From positions 109,209,587 through 109,273,586 of the forward strand of contig CM043964.1 in assembly GCA_014529385.2 (NCBI GenBank): a stretch of DNA of 64,000 bases, written 5' to 3'. The DNA comes from Adiantum capillus-veneris. Taxonomy: Eukaryota; Streptophyta; Polypodiopsida; Polypodiales; Pteridaceae. A program made the translations under genes and the position numbers. Shown one piece after another: positions 49,149-61,411 of this stretch (its first letter is position 1; each line of letters opens with the position of its first letter). The notes under the pieces were generated by a model that ran no database searches, had not been told where the DNA came from, and worked only from the letters and a program-made list of their open reading frames with translations.

Positions 49149-49420
49149 AGACCATCTCATTTGGGCCCCTTTACCATTGCCCCGGTGTTGAGATAGATCC
49201 ATAAGCACATGTCTATATTCTAACCCTTGTTCCTGTTTATTATCCCACATTAAATGATCAGTTTAATATGATTTTCCTCTTTAACAGACCATCTCTCACT
49301 TGGGCCCCTTTACCATTGGCCCCGTGTTGAGATAGATCCGTAAGTACATGTCTATATTCTAACCCTTGTTTCTGTTTATTATCCCACATTAAATGATTAG
49401 TTTAATATGAGAAAATCATT
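49149..49420 (-). repeat. ~137-bp tandem duplication
   Basis: Copies start AGACCATCTC at 49,149 and 49,286 and share GTTGAGATAGATCC and CATTAAATGAT.AGTTTAATA. They differ at scattered positions. Confidence 0.85.
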
Positions 49421-49452
49421 TGGGTTGGTTAGATATTAGATATTTAATGACA

Positions 49453-49693
49453 TTACCTCTCTCTTGAAATCATAGTCGTCCTCGACTATGAGGTAAAAGA
49501 GATAAAGTCATAGTCATTAGTCAATTTGTCTCAGGGGGTAGAGGATCCCTTCTTACCCTACAACATCATTCCAAGATGGATGACTAATCCATTTGGTGCT
49601 TGGGAGATATAGCTGCCGCAAGCATGTCTGTTCTTTAGTCCATTTCATCTTCCCACGTAGAGTGACAAATTCTACATGGTGTTTGAGAGACGT
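49453..49693 (-). other. Chromovirus 3' untranslated/C-terminal region, distal half
   Basis: This is the part of the chromovirus between the Tat insertion site (ACGT at 49,690) and its 3' LTR. It continues the sequence at 58,432-58,549. Short frames read EDDYDFKREVMSL just before the LTR, close to the EDD/E-rich end often seen before the PPT in this clade. The purine run CAAGAGAGAGG is the likely PPT. Confidence 0.6.
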
Positions 49694-49754
49694 TGTGAGC
49701 GGGATGGAAACACACAGAACGCCTCTATAATGACCCGACACACACTCTTGGGAT

Positions 49755-49835
<81 letters not shown>

Positions 49836-50905
49836 TGGGGCACCACTCGGCTTACACAACCCACTTGGCCGAGACAGGGAACACACCTATGGAGTGAGAG
49901 GAGATAGACTACCCATTTACCCACTCCACAGAGAGAGAGAGAGACACACAAACACACCCAAAAAACTCAGCGCAAAAGAGGAGAATTTCTGATATTTAGA
50001 TACAATTGAGCTTGGGCCAACACCAATGGGGCAAATAGCTCACACAATATGGGTAAAATATGTCAGATACAATCACAAATTGGAGCAGAAGCTCCGCTCA
50101 TAGGAGGAACTTACACAACCAAAACAACAAAAAACCAGTGAGGAATTTGGAAAAATGCATAGCTCCATCGCGTCCGGAACGGCCCAAAACCCTAGGCTAC
50201 AATGTCAAGGTGCTCAAATCCGACCTCGGATGAGCAATTTATGGCCAAAACAGGCTCCAAAAATAGCAAAAACACAGTTGCGGTTGTTCCTCCTCTTCCC
50301 TCCACGTTTTTTTTGGTCTTCTCTCAGGTTTTTTAGTTCCCACACTTGGATTTATTACTTGGGCACCCTTGGCCTTTTAGTTGACTTCAAACGAACCCCG
50401 AACATGCCAAAAACTGGCCTCGCAGTGCATAGTTGTCACCTTTTTGCATCCATCCGCACACTTGGCACTCAACTTTTTCCAATAATGCATCCCGCAACCA
50501 TGTGAAGTGGCCCCAAAAGATGGTCCTCATGATGACCTTTTTGCATAATTATCACAAAAAAAGACCCACGTTGTGTCCGTACTTATCCACGTGCAAGTAT
50601 TGACCCCATTCGACCACTCTTGGCGCCACTAGATGCCATCTGACGCACCTGCTTACCTCATGTCGTCGACCTGTAGATAGCTTCCTCGAGAAGTTTTACG
50701 CGCTATGAACTCCTCATTATTATAGAAAAAACACACTGATACTGGTGATAGTGAAAATCGATGCACTATGTACATGCTGTCCTACCTGTACACATGTGGG
50801 CCCCACGTAACCACCTGGCTCTGGAAAATGGGCAATCCTTTATTTTATGCATCATGCATGTGTATGTACATATGTGCAATCCCTTGATCCAAAAAACTCC
50901 TGACA
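49694..50905 (-). repeat. Tat 3' LTR
   Basis: This 1,212-bp LTR starts TGTCAGGAG (minus strand, 50,905) and ends CTCACA (49,694). It matches 57,283-58,431, but its (AC)n tract at 49,755-49,832 is about 78 bp against about 16 bp in the 5' LTR, so the tract changed length after insertion. Confidence 0.9.
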
Positions 50906-50930
50906 TAATTTGCCCATCCCCTAGCCTGTT
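50906..50930 (-). promoter_or_regulatory. Tat polypurine tract region
   Basis: The minus-strand AGGGGATGGGCAAATTA immediately precedes the 3' LTR. It is purine-rich and at the expected place. Confidence 0.65.
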
Positions 50931-51031
50931 AGATCATTGATGATCAGTGCAACAAAAAGAGATATGAGACTCGCCACGTCACAAGTCTCTTCGTCCCTCA
51001 CATACATTACTTTCTCCACAGACAGGTCATC

Positions 51032-54000
51032 TTACTCCACCATCATTAAAATGGCATGATATAATTTAAGACGCAATCCATTTACCCTTGACTTATGTAG
51101 AATCCCATCCAGGTTAGCCCCATTCGAAAAACACTCCACTACCTTGAAAGGGCCTTTCCACTTAATCTGAAACTTCTTTTGGAAGGTGTTGTCTAGCTTA
51201 CTGTTGTAGCGCAAAACCAAGTCATGCCTCTTGATACCCTTACTTTTGACCTTTTCATTTATCTTTGCCAAAGCCTTATCTTGCATCTGCCCATAATGTT
51301 CCAATGCACTCATCCTATCCAGCTGAACCTCTTGTAACTGTAAGAGCCTCTCTATGAATGCATCACTAGACTGCCCAAGCAACTTTTCTAGCATCTTGAC
51401 CGCAGGCAACTCTACTTCCACAAGCAATTGTGCTTCCTTTCCATATACCAAATGTAATGGAGTAAACCCTGTACCTGTCTTCACCGAAGTACGGTAAGCC
51501 CATAATGCACTAGGCAATTCCAAATCCCAATTCTTTCCTTGGTGCTCTGTCACTTTCGAAAGAATTTGCACCAACTCACCATTGAATCTTTCATTTAAGC
51601 CATTACAATGTGGGTAATAAGGAGTGGTATGTTGGTGCCTAATCTTCATCTTTGTGCATAAAAAGTCTAGCAGTTTAGCTCTAAATCATGGCCCCTTATC
51701 TGAAAGTAGCTCCAGTGGAACCCCAAACTTGCAACATATTTCATCATACACAAATTTTGCCACATCCTTTGCAGTAGTGATCTGTTTTACTGCTATAGCC
51801 TCTGCCCATCTAGAGAGATAGTCCACTGCAGTCAAAATATAGCTTTTGCCCTTGCTTGTGATAGGTAACGGGCCTATTGCATCAATCCCCCACTTTTCAA
51901 ACACATCAAACGCCATAATGGTTTTTCATAACTCTGGCTTCAGCACTCTCTTCCCAAATGCTTGACACCTATTGCAAGACCTACCCCAATGGTGAACATC
52001 CTTGTGCAAACTAGGACATACATACCCCTCTTGCAAAATCTTATGCAAGGTAATCTTTAGAGGAAAATGTCCGCTACATGCACCTTCATGATTCTCTTCC
52101 AACACTCTGTAAAGCTCCTCCCACCAAGGTACACGTCTCAACATGAGACAACCCCTTTCATGTATAGGACATCACCAATCAATTTGTACTTGTATGCTCT
52201 ACGCACAAAGCCATACTTCTTAGACTTCTGAATGTCTTTTGGAATGATTCCTGTTAGCAAAAAATCCTCTTCTTGAGCCAAACTTTCCCGGCCATGATAA
52301 AGAGGTAAAGTGGTCTTAACACAAATAGCTCCCCAATCATGCTTTGAGCTACTTCATGTGCCTCTCCATTTAGAGCACGTTCAATGTGTCTGATGCTCCA
52401 TGCTTCGAACTTTTTTAACAGGCCTTTAATTCTGAAACACATTTCCTTCAAAAAGGTGTTCTTGCTCTTCCACAAATAACAAGGCATCACCTTTTATGCT
52501 CAACCTTCTAATCCCATGCTTCAAACAAATGTGTAATCCAGCTTCCAATGTAGAATATTCAGCCTCATTGTTACTATGCACATCCAACTTGAACCCTCTC
52601 TTGCATACTAGCTTCCCCTCTGGATCATAAAGTGCTATACCCCCAAAAGTTGCATCATGGCTCTTTCTGTATGAGCCATCAAAGAACAAAACATGTGCAT
52701 TGCTGATCTGTGGCACTTCTTCAACTACCTTTCTCACCACCTCTTCCTTAACAAGGAGGGCCTTGTAAGTCAACAACTCAGCTAGGGTAGCCCTTGTACT
52801 GTCTTCTACTAGAAAAGAGAACTCAAAATCTTGCAGTTCAATTACCCATTTCTTAACCACATTTGACATGTTAGTGCCATTAATTAAATGTGGCAAAAAG
52901 GCATAACTCGTCAAGAAAACAAAAGGTCGTGGTAGCAAGTAATGACAAAATCGTCGACAAGCAAATATTACACTGGCCATCACTAGCTCTACTTCCAAGA
53001 ATTTTCTCTTTGCTACCAGATTCACTCAACTTGCACAATACACTGGCCTCATATAATGGCTGCCCTTCCCCTTTTGCAATAGCATGGCTACAATGGCATC
53101 ATCTGCTACTGATGGATTTACATAAAATACTTGCTCCCAATCAGGAGCCTCCATGGCTGACAACCCCCCTCCACCTCTTTCACCTCTCGAAACACTTCTT
53201 CACACTTGTCATCCCATTGCCATGGATCATGCTTTGCCACTTGTTGTAATGGATAAAGGAGTTGCAAAGACAATGGAATAAACCGCGCCATGTATTTCAC
53301 ATTGTGTATAAAGGTTGCCAATTGCTTTGTACTCGTAGGTGATGGAAGAAGAATAATAAACTTGACCTTTTTTGGATCAGCTTCAATACCATTTTCTGAT
53401 ACCATATGGCCCAATAAATTCACCCTTGGCTGTGCTATATGAAATTTCTTGGGATTTAGCTGTCCTCCACATTCATCATATCGAGCCAATACCATCTGCA
53501 ACTTCTCATGGTGTTCATTCCTACTGCTGTAGACACAGAAGTTGTCCATAAAAGCTTTAACACAACTACCAATGAAAGGTTCCAATACCCAATTTTCTCT
53601 CTCTTGATAGAAAGATGGTCCATTTGACAACCCAAATGGCAATATCGTGTAGCAATAGTAGCCCGATGGCGTAATGAAAGTTGTCTTTGTTCGGTCTTTA
53701 AGAGCAATCTTCAATTGAAAATAGCCTGAAAAACCATCACACACACTGTATCTCTCATAACCTTCCATTGAATCCAAGATCTGATCAATGAATGGAAGAG
53801 GATATGGGTTCTTCTTAGTGGCTGCATTTAAGGGCTTAAAATCTACACAAATCCTCCACTTTCCGTCCTTCTTTGGGCTGACTACTACTGGACTCACCCG
53901 TTCTGTGGTCTCCACAGGGACTATGAACCCTGCCTTCAATAACTTGTCCACCTCTTCCCTCAAGGCTTCCATTTGCTCTTGACCCATCCTTCTTAGCCTT

Positions 54001-54836
54001 TGCCACATTGGCTTAGCACCTTCTTTCAGCTCTATATGCATCTCTTGTCCTTTGAACCCTCTGATCTCTTCATATGAAGTAATGAACAAATCAGGAAAAC
54101 TAGCCAGCATGTGCAAATATATCTCCTTCTCCATAGCTGAGAAGTCTCCACTGATCATTTGTGTCATCAATTCCTGCTTCTTTGACAATTCAACCTTGGT
54201 TTGCATCAGCCCTTCAATCACTTCATAAGGCCCTTCACTTTCATCTTCAACCTCATTTGCAAATGCGACTAAACCAGACTCCTGGATTTCTTTGTCCATC
54301 AAAAGAAATGCAACATCACCATCCTCATCACTGCTGGTAGCACTATCACTGTCCTCATCAGACACTATGGAATAGTCTTCATCACTAGACTCATCCTCAT
54401 CTTCATAAAGCTCCTCCAATCGTTTCCTTGTGTCCATATTATATAGCTTCTTGGCACCTCTCTTTCCATAGAGGCTAATTGTACCACGTCTCCAATCTTG
54501 AACAACTCCCACTGCACGCAACCATGGTCTACTGAGTATAATAGGATATGCTCCCAACCCCGCTGGCATCACATGAAAATCAACCACCGGATTTGTATCA
54601 TACGCCTCCACTTCTAAGCTCTTTACAACACCCAAACATTTTACTTTCTGATGGTTTGCCAATCTGATCCGAAAGCCTGACACCCCAGTCACTGTAAGAC
54701 CCATCTTCTCAACGCATGAGTGTGTTATGACACATATTTGGGCTCCACCATCCACATAGCCTTGTCCCATATATATTTTTTTGTGCCACACATCTACTAT
54801 TGGGCAAATGTTTGGTAGCTCATCCATTGCCAACAC
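51032..54836 (-). pseudogene. Tat pol polyprotein (protease, RT, two RNase H, integrase)
   Basis: The protease active site is YVDGGAQ (near 54,760), with G after the catalytic Asp. RT motifs are SPKKDGKWRICVDFKPLN (near 53,860) and LPFGLSNGPSF (near 53,620), and the catalytic box is FMDNFCVYS (near 53,545), where the second Asp is replaced by Asn. RNase H is followed by a second, archaeal-type RNase H (FFDGSYRKSHDATFGGIALY, then SNNEAEY and LSIKGDALLF, 52,690-52,490). The integrase has NHEGACSGH...CNRCQ (52,095-51,965), FEKWGIDAIGPLP (near 51,890), LLSDKGP then TGA at 51,683-51,685, and NGLNERFNGEL (near 51,590). Frame breaks lie near 53,100, 52,430, 52,150 and 51,920. Confidence 0.9.
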
Positions 54837-54857
54837 CTTTACTGAACCTCTCTCTGG

Positions 54858-56245
54858 CTATTTCTCCATTGGGTTAACCATACTCTTCCACTGTCGCTTT
54901 ACCTGAGGCACCATCTCTATAAGCTGGCCAAAAGTAACATCGTCTTTCCTACTTGCCAAATCCTCCTTCAAGTCATAGCTTAATTGCCGATCCCCTAGTG
55001 GAAAATCTGAAACATGAAACTTGCGACGAGCCCTTCTTTTCCTCTTGGCCTTCTCATCTTTGCCTTCATGGCTCTTTCCCTTCTTCTTACTAGGACCTGG
55101 GGCACTTCTTCCTTCCTTTTCCTCTGTGGTCCTCTTCCCAATAGACATTACTAATGTATCCTCTAGCTTTGATGCCTTCTCCAAGGTGACTACACTTATC
55201 ACTTTTGTCTTTCCCTTTTCCTCCTTGGTTAATCCACTGGTTCCTTCTTCTCCCTTAATTTTGATGCCATAATCATTTGACCAAGTTAGGACCTGTCTTG
55301 GAAATGGATACATGTCTCCCCCCATCCTTGGTGGCTTATCACATTGCGTATTGATGTGGTCCAACTCTCCGCAATTATAACATGTGGGCGTCTGCCTCCA
55401 TAACCTACCATTGCTTTGTCCAACACCATTCCTAGGTCTTTCTTCACCTCCTGGTTGATTTGCAAACCTCCCTCGACCTCGATTATTTCCCACTTGACCT
55501 AGCATGTTTAGGCTGAGATTATTCATTAAATCTACCACTTGCCTCATGTCTTGCCTTAGCCCATCATCTTGCACTGCTGTAGTGACCACTGCTGGCATAA
55601 CCTGAGGAGTAACATGAACCACTGGTTCATGATGAACCCCTAGCATGCGACCTTGTAAAGAGTCCATAGGCTGAAATTCAGACCTCATGGACAAAGACTC
55701 TACTCCTAGCTGGCTCATTTTCCTTAGCTTCCACTCTTTGTTCCTTGCTACCTCTAGTGCATCTTCATATGTCCTAGGCTTCTTTAGCTCCATTCTCCAA
55801 CGTATATTCTCCCAAAGACCAGCCAAGAACCTGTCCTTATTCATCATATCAGGTGGGGATACCTATGGTGCTAAGGCCTTGCACATCCTCTCCCATGCCA
55901 ATGAAAACTTACGTATGTACGCATCTACTGGCTCACCTTCCTTTTGCACCAAACCCTGTACTTCTTACCACACTTTGTCAGGATCTTCTGTCTTCACAAA
56001 CTCCACTTCTAATCCATGCCTTAGATTGTCCCAACTCAATCTTACAGATGGATCAGCCACACGCAACTCCTCTTCAAATGCTTTGGACCAAACTCGTGCA
56101 TCACTCTTCAAACAAATCTGAAGAGACGTAACATCTGTGCCGGGTCATGAATCTGGTTGCTAATGCAGGCAACCTCCATCTTTTCCAAAAAGTCTTCCAC
56201 ATCTTCATCAATTCTTCCATGAAACTCCGGATAAGATAAAGCCAT
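54858..56245 (-). pseudogene. Tat gag
   Basis: The ATG at 56,245 starts MALSYPEFHGRIDEDVEDFL, the usual start of a plant Ty3 capsid. A frameshift near 56,115 and stops near 55,970 and 55,860 break it. It is then open from 55,847 to 54,858, with the capsid end (FLAGLWENIRWRMELKKP) and a CCHC knuckle CYNCGELDHINTQC at about 55,385-55,345. A highly charged tail follows (KKKGKSHEGKDEKAKRKRRA). It would form virus-like particles that package element RNA. Confidence 0.85.
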
Positions 56246-57282
56246 GGCTACCCAAGTTTCAATGCTTTGAGAACCCCTTCGAACACACGTGCAAGAACCC
56301 AAAACTTTTGACTGACTCAATCCTCAGAAACTTCAATGGAGCTCAACTTTAGATAAGGGAAAACACATGCACATCAAATGAGTTTTCATAGACAATCACC
56401 GGAATTACAACAGGCAAAGGACATTCCAGTATCTCTCTTAATCTTCTTGGCCCGAACATAAAGACTGCACTGCTGGAAAAAAATCTTCCTGGACACATGA
56501 ACATTTATCTGGATTCTTTGTGTTAAATGAAAAGAAGTTAATTGAGGGCCATTTTGATCATCCATTAAAGCCAACCATGAAGCTCCCAAGAAGGCACACC
56601 TGACTCATCCTCTGATTTCGCCAGAATTTCAGCAGCATAACAGCATAAATGGCTTAAAAGACCAAAAAACCAGCCATCATAACTTGGAAAATTTTTGACA
56701 GAGTTTCCCTAGAAGTAGAGCAGTGAGAACCCAAAATATAAACTATATATGTATGCATAAACTGCCAACAATAGAACTCGAGCATCAAATAGGAATCACT
56801 AGTACATAGCCTATGGCGAGGTCACGAAAGGGTGCTCCAGCCACCTGTATCACCGAAAGGATCGCACATTTGAGAATCCCCCAACTTAATAAAACCTCAA
56901 GCTATCGACCCTCTCACGAAGGCTTATGCAAATCTCGTATAGTCAAGTCTCAGAAATGACTATCTTCCAGACCAAGTCTCAGAAATGACTGGGACTGCCA
57001 AATAAAACCAAGTATGGCTCCACAAAGGTGTACAATGGCAGTTTCCAGAAGTAACGTACAATACCAACAGACGATGCGCTCAAACAAACGCCAAATGATG
57101 CATACCTACGATAACTGCAAGTGACTCCACTGCTAGTATATCACTGTACTCCAGCTACCTGTACCTGTGTGAATCACGTGTACCTGTACCTATAACCTGT
57201 AACCTGTGATCTCTGATTTGCAGCCTGTAATCCAGAAGCTGAAGGTACTCGAAGAAGATCCTCCGTGGGGGCACCAAAACAA
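56246..57282 (-). other. Tat 5' leader with primer-binding site
   Basis: About 1 kb between the 5' LTR and gag, without coding. The candidate primer site is the minus-strand TGGTGCCCCCACGGAG (57,276-57,261), a few bases after the LTR end. The matching tRNA 3' end would read ...GGCACCA; I cannot name the tRNA with confidence. Confidence 0.6.
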
Positions 57283-58431
57283 TGTGAGCGGGATGGAAAC
57301 ACATAGAAAGCCTCTATAATGACCCGACACACACTCTTGGGATGATATATACACACACACACACACTATGGGGCACCACTCGGCTTACACAACCCACCTG
57401 GCCGAGACAGGGAACACACCTATGGAGTGAGAGGAGAGAGACTACCCATTCACCCACTCCACACAGAGAGACACACACACACACACCCAAAAAAATCAGC
57501 TCAAAAGAGGAGAATTTCTGATAATTAGATACAATTGAGCTTGGGTCAACACCAATGGGGCAAATAGCTCACACAAATGGGTAAAATATGCCAGATACAA
57601 TCACAAATTGGAGCACAAGCTTCACTCATAGGGGGAACTTACATAGACAAAAAAACAGAAAAATAGTGAGGAATTTGGAAAAATGGACAGCTCCATCATG
57701 TCCAGAACGTCCCAAAACCCTAGGCTACAATGTCAAAGTGCACAAATCCGACCTCGGATGAGCAATTTATGGCCAAAATAGGCTCCGAAAATAGCAAAAA
57801 CACAGTTGCGGCTACTCCTCCTCTTCACTCCACGTTTTTTCTAGTATTCTCTCAGGTTTTTTAGTTCCCACACTTAGCTTTATTACTTGGGCACCCTTGG
57901 CCTTTAAGTTGTCCTCAAACGGACCCCGAACATGCGAAAAACTGGCCTCGTAGTGCATAGTTGTCACCTTTTTGCATCCATCCGCACACATGGCACTCAA
58001 CTTCTTCCAATAATGCATCCCGCAACCACGTGAAGTGGCCCCAAAAGATGGTCCTCATGATGACCTTTTTGCATAATTATCACAAAAAAACACCCACGTT
58101 GTGTCCGTACTTATCCACGTGCAAGTATTGACCCCATTCGACCTCCTGACGCCATTAGATGCCATCTGACGCACTTGCTTACCTCATGTCATCGACCCAC
58201 GGATAGCTTCTTGGAGAAGTTTTACGTGCTACCAACTCCTCATTATTATGAAAAAAAAACACTGATACTGGTGATAGTGAAAATCGATGCACTATGTACA
58301 TGCTGTCCTACCTGTACACATGTGGGCCCCACGTAACCACCTGGCTCTGGAAAATGGGCAATCCTTTATTTGATGCATCATGCATGTGTATGTACATATG
58401 CGCAATCCCTTGCTCCAAAAAACGCATGACA
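57283..58431 (-). repeat. Tat 5' LTR
   Basis: This 1,149-bp LTR starts TGTCATGCG at 58,431 and ends CTCACA at 57,283 on the minus strand. It is collinear with 49,694-50,905 apart from substitutions and the shorter AC tract at about 57,351-57,366. Confidence 0.9.
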
Positions 58432-58549
58432 ACGTCGTCATCCCAAACATGATTCTTAGTATGCATTTTACTTAAATCTGTGCACAATAAAGAGAGAATT
58501 AGACTTATAAGACAAAAGATTGATGGTTAAAAGAAACATGTACATTTGC

Positions 58550-59570
58550 TTACTCTAATGTAACTTTGTAAGCGTTGACAAGGTTCATACTATTCTTAAG
58601 CTGGATTCCTTGCATCCATCTAGCATCTTCAAAAGGATAATTTTTGAACTTAATAAGATACCATCGAATAATCTTACCATGTCGTAGTACCTTATCTTTA
58701 TGCCGAAGGATAGCTTCGGGTTGTGGTACCTCTTCTTGATTTTTGATTTTGGGAGGGTCTTCAATAATTGGTTCATGTGAAGGCTCTCCTTTGTAGGGCT
58801 TGAGTAGGCTCACATGAAAAGCATTGTGTATGAGCCAATGGTTAGGCAACTTGAGTTTATAAGCCACCTCATTGATTGGCTTCAAAATTTGAAAAGGACC
58901 ATAGTATCTTTTTGCTAGTTTAGCATAATACTTTTGATGGCCCGTAGGATTTTTGCCCGTCGTTTTCCTCAATCGAGCCTTAGAAAACTTAAGTAAGACC
59001 CAATCATTTTCTTTGAACGTTAAGGCCCTTCTGTGCTTGTCAGCAGCAGCTTTTTGCCTTAGTTGGGAGATGGATATAGCCTCCTTAATCTTTTGAAAGA
59101 TGCTTGCAGGTCACGACTATACTCATCGGCAACGAAGATCTTCCCATGTACTTTAAGTAGAAAGGGACTTTTAGGTCTTCCCTCTATGATTCCAAAAGCT
59201 GCTTTTCCCGTAGAAGTATGGATAGTATTATTATACGCATACTCTACAAGAGGTAAGTACTTTTCCCATTGTGAGCGTTGATCTACTTCTGTAACATAGG
59301 TCTTTAGTAGATCAAGAATCGTAAGATTGGCTGTCTCACTTTGGCCATCCATTTGGATGATAGGCCAAAGAAATTCAATCTTGTACCTAGATTTCCGAAG
59401 AGACCTTTCCAAAAATTACCGGTCATTCTAGGATCTCTATCTGACACGATGGATGTTGGCAATCCATTGTGTTTGGAAATCTGTGATATGAAGAGAGTTG
59501 CCATTTCGTGTGACTTAATAGTCTTCTTTTTTGACAGGGATAAAGTGTGCTTGCTTGCTAAACCTGTCAA
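58550..59570 (-). pseudogene. Chromovirus integrase C-terminal half and chromodomain
   Basis: The integrase core is read in two frames: KHNGLPTSIVSDRDPRMTGN with the second catalytic Asp (about 59,480-59,420), then, after a frame change near 59,390, MDGQSE (third catalytic residue, about 59,350) and YNNTIHTSTGKAAFGI. A further break near 59,050 leads to FQILKPINEVAYKLKLPNHW and [11 protein letters not shown]. The chromodomain follows: VLRHGKIIRWYLIKFKNYPF and EDARW (about 58,690-58,610), which targets insertion to modified chromatin in this clade. The stop is at 58,550. Confidence 0.85.
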
Positions 59571-59614
59571 CTATTGTCCATATTCCCGTATTCCCATGGA
59601 TAGATTTTGGTAAT

Positions 59615-60245
59615 TCAAAGATAAATTCCATGGATATACTCTCCCCTGATTGGAAATGGCTGGAGTAATCTAGGTTGCTTCCCTCTATCATACTTGGTTT
59701 TTTGGCATACTACACATTTTGAAACATACTCTTGTTTGTCCAATTTCATGGTAGGCCAATAAAAGTACGTCTCTACTCCTTGAAGTGTAGGTTGAATGCC
59801 TCTATGCCCCGCATAGGGAGGAGCATGGGATTCATACATGACTTTCTCACGAAGGGAGTGGGTAACACATAGCCTATTGCCATGGAGAATATAACCATCC
59901 TGCAAGGTGAATGGTTCCTCTTTCTTCCCCAAAGCAAGGGATGACATTATGTCCTTGAAGTCAGGGTCGGTAGCATACTCATCTATCATAGAAAATAGAT
60001 AATTGTGAGTTGCTATTGACACAATGTTAACTTTTGGTCGTTGTGAAAGTGCATCAGCCACTTGATTGTGCTTACCAGCAATGTGGAAATTAAATTGTGA
60101 AAGAAAATTTTCCCACCTCATTTGTTTGTCAGAAAGCTTTGTTTGCGTCATGAAGTACTTGAGACTATGATGGTCTATTCGTAAGATGCATGGAGTCCCC
60201 AATAGATAGTGATTCCGTGCATTTAGGGCATGTAGAACAGCTAAC
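59615..60245 (-). pseudogene. Chromovirus RNase H end and integrase zinc finger
   Basis: The RNase H C-terminal part is FMTQTKLSDKQMRWENFL and HIAGKHNQVADALSQRP (about 60,150-60,040). The integrase HHCC zinc finger then follows, with ESHAPPYAGHRGIQPTL and KCVVCQKTKYDRGKQP (about 59,840-59,680), and then the approach to the core. A stop near 60,258 separates it from the RT part. Confidence 0.85.
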
Positions 60246-60292
60246 AGCTCTTTCTCTTAAATGCCTAAGACCCGTTCATCCATGTTGAGCCT

Positions 60293-61411
60293 TCAGATCT
60301 CATATGCTATGGCATGCCCTTCTTGAAGCAAGACTGCTCTAAGGCAATCACCACAAGCATCACATTGGACCTCAAATGGCTTTGAGAGATCCGGAAGCAT
60401 AAGGACTGGTTGGGAGATAAGCTTCTCTTTGAGCTTTTCAAAAGCACTTTGCTCCTTAGCAGTCCATGAATACTTAACATTTTTCTTTGTTAAGTCATGT
60501 AATGGTCCTGCTATTTGAGACAATTTTGCTATGAAGCGTCTACAATATGCACACATACCAATAAAGCTTCTTAGCTCATGTAGATTCCTTGGATTAGGCC
60601 ATGCTTTTATTACCTCCAACTTTGATGGATCCATACAGATACCATCTCGAGAGATAATATGACCTAAGTATTGAATCTCTTGAAGGAAAAATTTGCTTTT
60701 ATTTTGATTGAGAAAAAGCTTATTCTCCCTTAATGCTTGAAAAATAACTTGGAGATGTTGCTTGTGTTCCTCCAAAGAATTGGAGTAGATGATGATATCA
60801 TCAAAGTACACTCCAGTAAATTTGCGGTAGGGTCTAAAACTTTTCTCCATTAATCGATTGAATGTAGCTGGTGCATTAATCAAGGCAAAAGGCATGACTA
60901 GATATTCATAAAGGCCAAACGTTGTACGAAACAGGGTCTTTAGGATATCTTCATTCACTATCCTTATTTGATGGTAGCCACTTTTAAGGTCAATCCTACT
61001 GAAGTAGGTAGAGCTTTGTAGCTTATCAAACAAATCTTCTACCTGAGGTACAGGAAATCTGTTTTTGATAGTGATATGGTTTAGTGCGCAATAGTCCACA
61101 CACATGCGGTATGTACCATCTTTCTTTTGCACTAAAAGATCTGGAGAGCAAAAGGGAGAGGAGCTAGGCCTCACCATTCCTTTGTCTACCTATTCTTGTA
61201 CTTGCCTCATGATCTCCTCTTGTTGAGCTTGTGAAACTCGATAGGGAGGTTTGTTAGGCGGTGAGGTTCCCGATAGGAGCTCAATTTGATGGTCATCATC
61301 CCCTCGTTTTGGAGGTAAGTCCATAGGGATATCATCTATGAACACATCTTGGAATCCTTTTAGAAAGTTAGACAAGTCTAACTCTTCTTGATTCCTACCA
61401 TTCACCTTTAA
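60293..61411 (-). pseudogene. Chromovirus reverse transcriptase
   Basis: The linker from 61,411 includes KGFQDVFIDDIPMDLPPKRG and IELLSGTSPPNKPPYR. A stop at about 61,190 precedes the RT. RT motifs are LLVQKKDGTYRMCVDYCALN, FSRIDLKSGYHQIRI, VMPFALINAPATFNRLM (G to A in the usual LPFGL), and the catalytic box FDDIIIYSNS (about 60,800). The thumb is YLGHIISRDGI, and the RNase H start is FEVQCDACGDCLRAVLLQE (DAC where DAS is usual). The RT reading frame is otherwise long and open. Confidence 0.9.

Larger units (their letters stand above)
47258..49452 (-). mobile_element. Chromovirus 3' LTR (2.2 kb, repeat-rich)
   Basis: On the minus strand the LTR starts TGTCATTAAATATC at 49,452 and ends CATTACA at 47,258. 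It lies downstream of the interrupted chromovirus pol and its purine-rich CAAGAGAGAGG. The plus-strand copy at 12,970-14,064 ends identically and is followed by a Met-type primer site, which supports the LTR end. Four separate tandem duplications inflate it: 249 bp x2, 76 bp x3.5, ~58 bp x3 and ~137 bp x2. Confidence 0.8.
49694..58431 (-). mobile_element. Complete but inactive Ty3/Tat-lineage retrotransposon
   Basis: On the minus strand the order is 5' LTR (58,431-57,283), PBS, leader, gag, pol (protease, RT, RNase H, archaeal-type RNase H, integrase), PPT and 3' LTR (50,905-49,694). A 4-bp ACGT occurs on both sides (49,690-49,693 and 58,432-58,435), consistent with a target-site duplication. 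A second RNase H domain is diagnostic of the Tat lineage. Stops, frameshifts and an altered RT active site make it inactive. It sits in the 3' region of the outer chromovirus and is therefore younger than it. Confidence 0.9.

Noticed and set aside
49833-49850. Shared origin of the Tat LTR and the Penelope-like repeats, as both have (AC)n followed by ACTATGGG
   Set aside because: The similarity stops after about eight bases beyond the microsatellite. It is most likely chance.
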